Source: Paenibacillus doosanensis
GTDB taxonomy: Bacteria > Bacillota > Bacilli > Paenibacillales > NBRC-103111
Assembly (NCBI RefSeq): GCF_025060755.1
Contig: NZ_JANYUY010000011.1
Location: forward strand, 1 to 64,000
Length of the DNA: 64,000 nt
Direction: 5' to 3'
Within the stretch, counting starts at the first letter, position 1; every line of letters starts with the position of its first letter. Positions 62,924-64,000 of the stretch are shown piece by piece. The position numbers were made by a program, and so were the translations under genes. The notes beneath the pieces were generated by a model. It was not told the origin of the DNA. It saw nothing but the letters and a program-made list of their open reading frames with translations, and did no database searches.

Positions 62924-64000
62924 TTACAGGGAATCCACAAGCTTTCCTCGGCCCGCTTCCGGAAGCAGCTGCTCCAGCCGCCGGCACAGCGTCTCCCGAT
63001 CCAGCAGCCCCGAGAGAAACAGCATGATTTCCCGCTGCATCTCCTTCAGCTGATTGTTGCTGAGACCCATCTCGGTAATTAGCCGGAAGGTTGGAATGAT
63101 CTCCCTGTACATGAAAAACCGGGACGGCCTGTACGCCTCTTCTTCCCCCTGCCACTCCATCGCATGACGGTGAGCCGTAATGTTCAGCGTCTGCCTGCGG
63201 ATCGTCAATTGGGTTTCGTAGGAAGTCATGAAATCGACGAGCAGCTTGGCCGCTTCCTTATTGCGGGAACGGCTGCTTACGGCCAAACCGTTGACGATCA
63301 GCAGCGTATGGTGATTGGCGTAACCCGGAAGCGGCGAAACGTCGAACGAAATACCCGCATCCTTCAGCTGGTTGAGGAAAAAGTAGGTCGTCATAATGAC
63401 CGATACCTTCCCTTCCAAGAAGAGCGCCTCCGCATCGGCGTCGCTCTCCGACAACAACACCGGGAACACGTCCGTCATCTCCATCAGCTCCCGGCAAATT
63501 TCCAAGCCACCGATCGCCTTGTTCGCCGTCAGATGATATTCCCCGGCGTTATCAGGCTCGAACGTATCTCCGCTTTGCAGCATAAACAGCGGCCAACGGT
63601 TGCGCGAGGGCAGATAGAAGTAGAATCCGAACCTCTGTCCTTTGACGGCCAGCTGCCGCCCGTACCGGAACAAATCCTGCCATGTCCAGCTGCTGTCCGG
63701 CTCCGGCACCTGCGCTTCGCGGAAATGGTCCTTGTTGTAGCAGAGCACAACCGGAGAGAAAATAAACGGCTGCACCAGCGTATCCCCGCCCCTGCGGAAC
63801 GGGGCCGCCGCAAACGGATACAGCTGTTCGTCCGGTTCAAGCGGCTCAAGCAGCTCCGTACGCCCGCCCTCGATGAAATCTTGAAAGTTATTGTTGTTGA
63901 GCATGGCCGCATCCAGCATCTCGGCTTCCAAATATTCCTTGAGCGTCCGGCTGTAGCTGCTGGACGGCAGCTCTACCGGCTGCACCTGAATATGCGGATA
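62924..64000 (-). CDS. Solute-binding-fold protein, N-terminus outside window
   Basis: At least 358 residues; the frame is open to the window edge (YPHIQVQPVE begins it). It has the family 1 binding fold without the first strand: VVLCYNKDHFREAQVP, SSWTWQDLFRYGRQLA, VSVIMTTYFFLNQL, and a helical C-terminus REIMLFLSGLLDRETLCRRL. Whether it has a signal peptide cannot be seen. Its end differs from the three lipoproteins in the window and resembles cytosolic sensor proteins in which a binding fold follows a GntR-type HTH. It sits upstream of the polysaccharide cluster and could regulate it. Confidence 0.7.
   Translation of the reverse strand, partial: YPHIQVQPVELPSSSYSRTLKEYLEAEMLDAAMLNNNNFQDFIEGGRTELLEPLEPDEQLYPFAAAPFRRGGDTLVQPFIFSPVVLCYNKDHFREAQVPEPDSSWTWQDLFRYGRQLAVKGQRFGFYFYLPSRNRWPLFMLQSGDTFEPDNAGEYHLTANKAIGGLEICRELMEMTDVFPVLLSESDADAEALFLEGKVSVIMTTYFFLNQLKDAGISFDVSPLPGYANHHTLLIVNGLAVSSRSRNKEAAKLLVDFMTSYETQLTIRRQTLNITAHRHAMEWQGEEEAYRPSRFFMYREIIPTFRLITEMGLSNNQLKEMQREIMLFLSGLLDRETLCRRLEQLLPEAGRGKLVDSL

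Overview
The window looks like a chromosomal segment of a Paenibacillaceae bacterium (Paenibacillus, Cohnella or a close relative). The reasons are the strong Bacillus-type Shine-Dalgarno sequences, the sigma-A promoters, an argS T-box leader, LplB/YtcP-type sugar permeases without their own ATPase, AraC/YesN and YesM-type regulators, a SpoIIIJ-type lipoprotein YidC, and many GH36, lyase and esterase genes. No rRNA, tRNA, phage or CRISPR locus was seen.

Layout. 1-4.4 kb: the end of hrpB, facing a gluconeogenic block on the minus strand (gapB, a small SR1P-like gene, pckA). 5-10.9 kb: methyltransferase, MarR-MFS pair, divergent AraC/Gfo-Idh-MocA pair, SRPBCC protein. 11-18 kb: a sugar ABC operon (lipoprotein and two permeases) with a frameshifted membrane AraC regulator and a sugar-phosphate isomerase. 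18.2-18.9 kb: three stacked repeat families. 19-28.9 kb: two GH36 alpha-galactosidases, an AraC regulator, DinB and cupin proteins, and a damaged YesN/YesM two-component system next to a permease stub. 29-34 kb: GNAT, carotenoid oxygenase, orphan binding protein and DeoR regulator. 34-37.4 kb: biotin-type ECF transporter (bioY divergent from ecfA1 and an ecfA2-ecfT fusion, with a BirA-like operator between). 37.8-39.9 kb: LysR divergent from aroC. 40-46.6 kb: an AT-richer operon (sialidase-like, small membrane protein, sodium symporter, epimerase, allantoinase-like amidohydrolase, FCD regulator). 46.7-53 kb: orphan binding protein, SDR, yidC with a leader ORF, argS with T-box. 53-64 kb: a polysaccharide-degradation cluster (beta-helix protein, heparinase II/III, SDR, SGNH esterase, binding proteins).

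The main theme is capture and breakdown of plant or microbial polysaccharides, each gene set with its own local regulator. Three solitary binding proteins share a motif and have no permeases beside them. Three families of short palindromic repeats are scattered through the window. One of them sits exactly at gene ends and supplies the stop codon of three genes.

The observations most worth pursuing are the yidC leader ORF with a hairpin over the yidC ribosome-binding site (a possible counterpart of Bacillus MifM), the gapB-SR1P-pckA cluster with CcpN-like sites, and the gene-boundary repeat family. Several regulators carry single-base frameshifts in homopolymers, which may be real decay or sequencing error.
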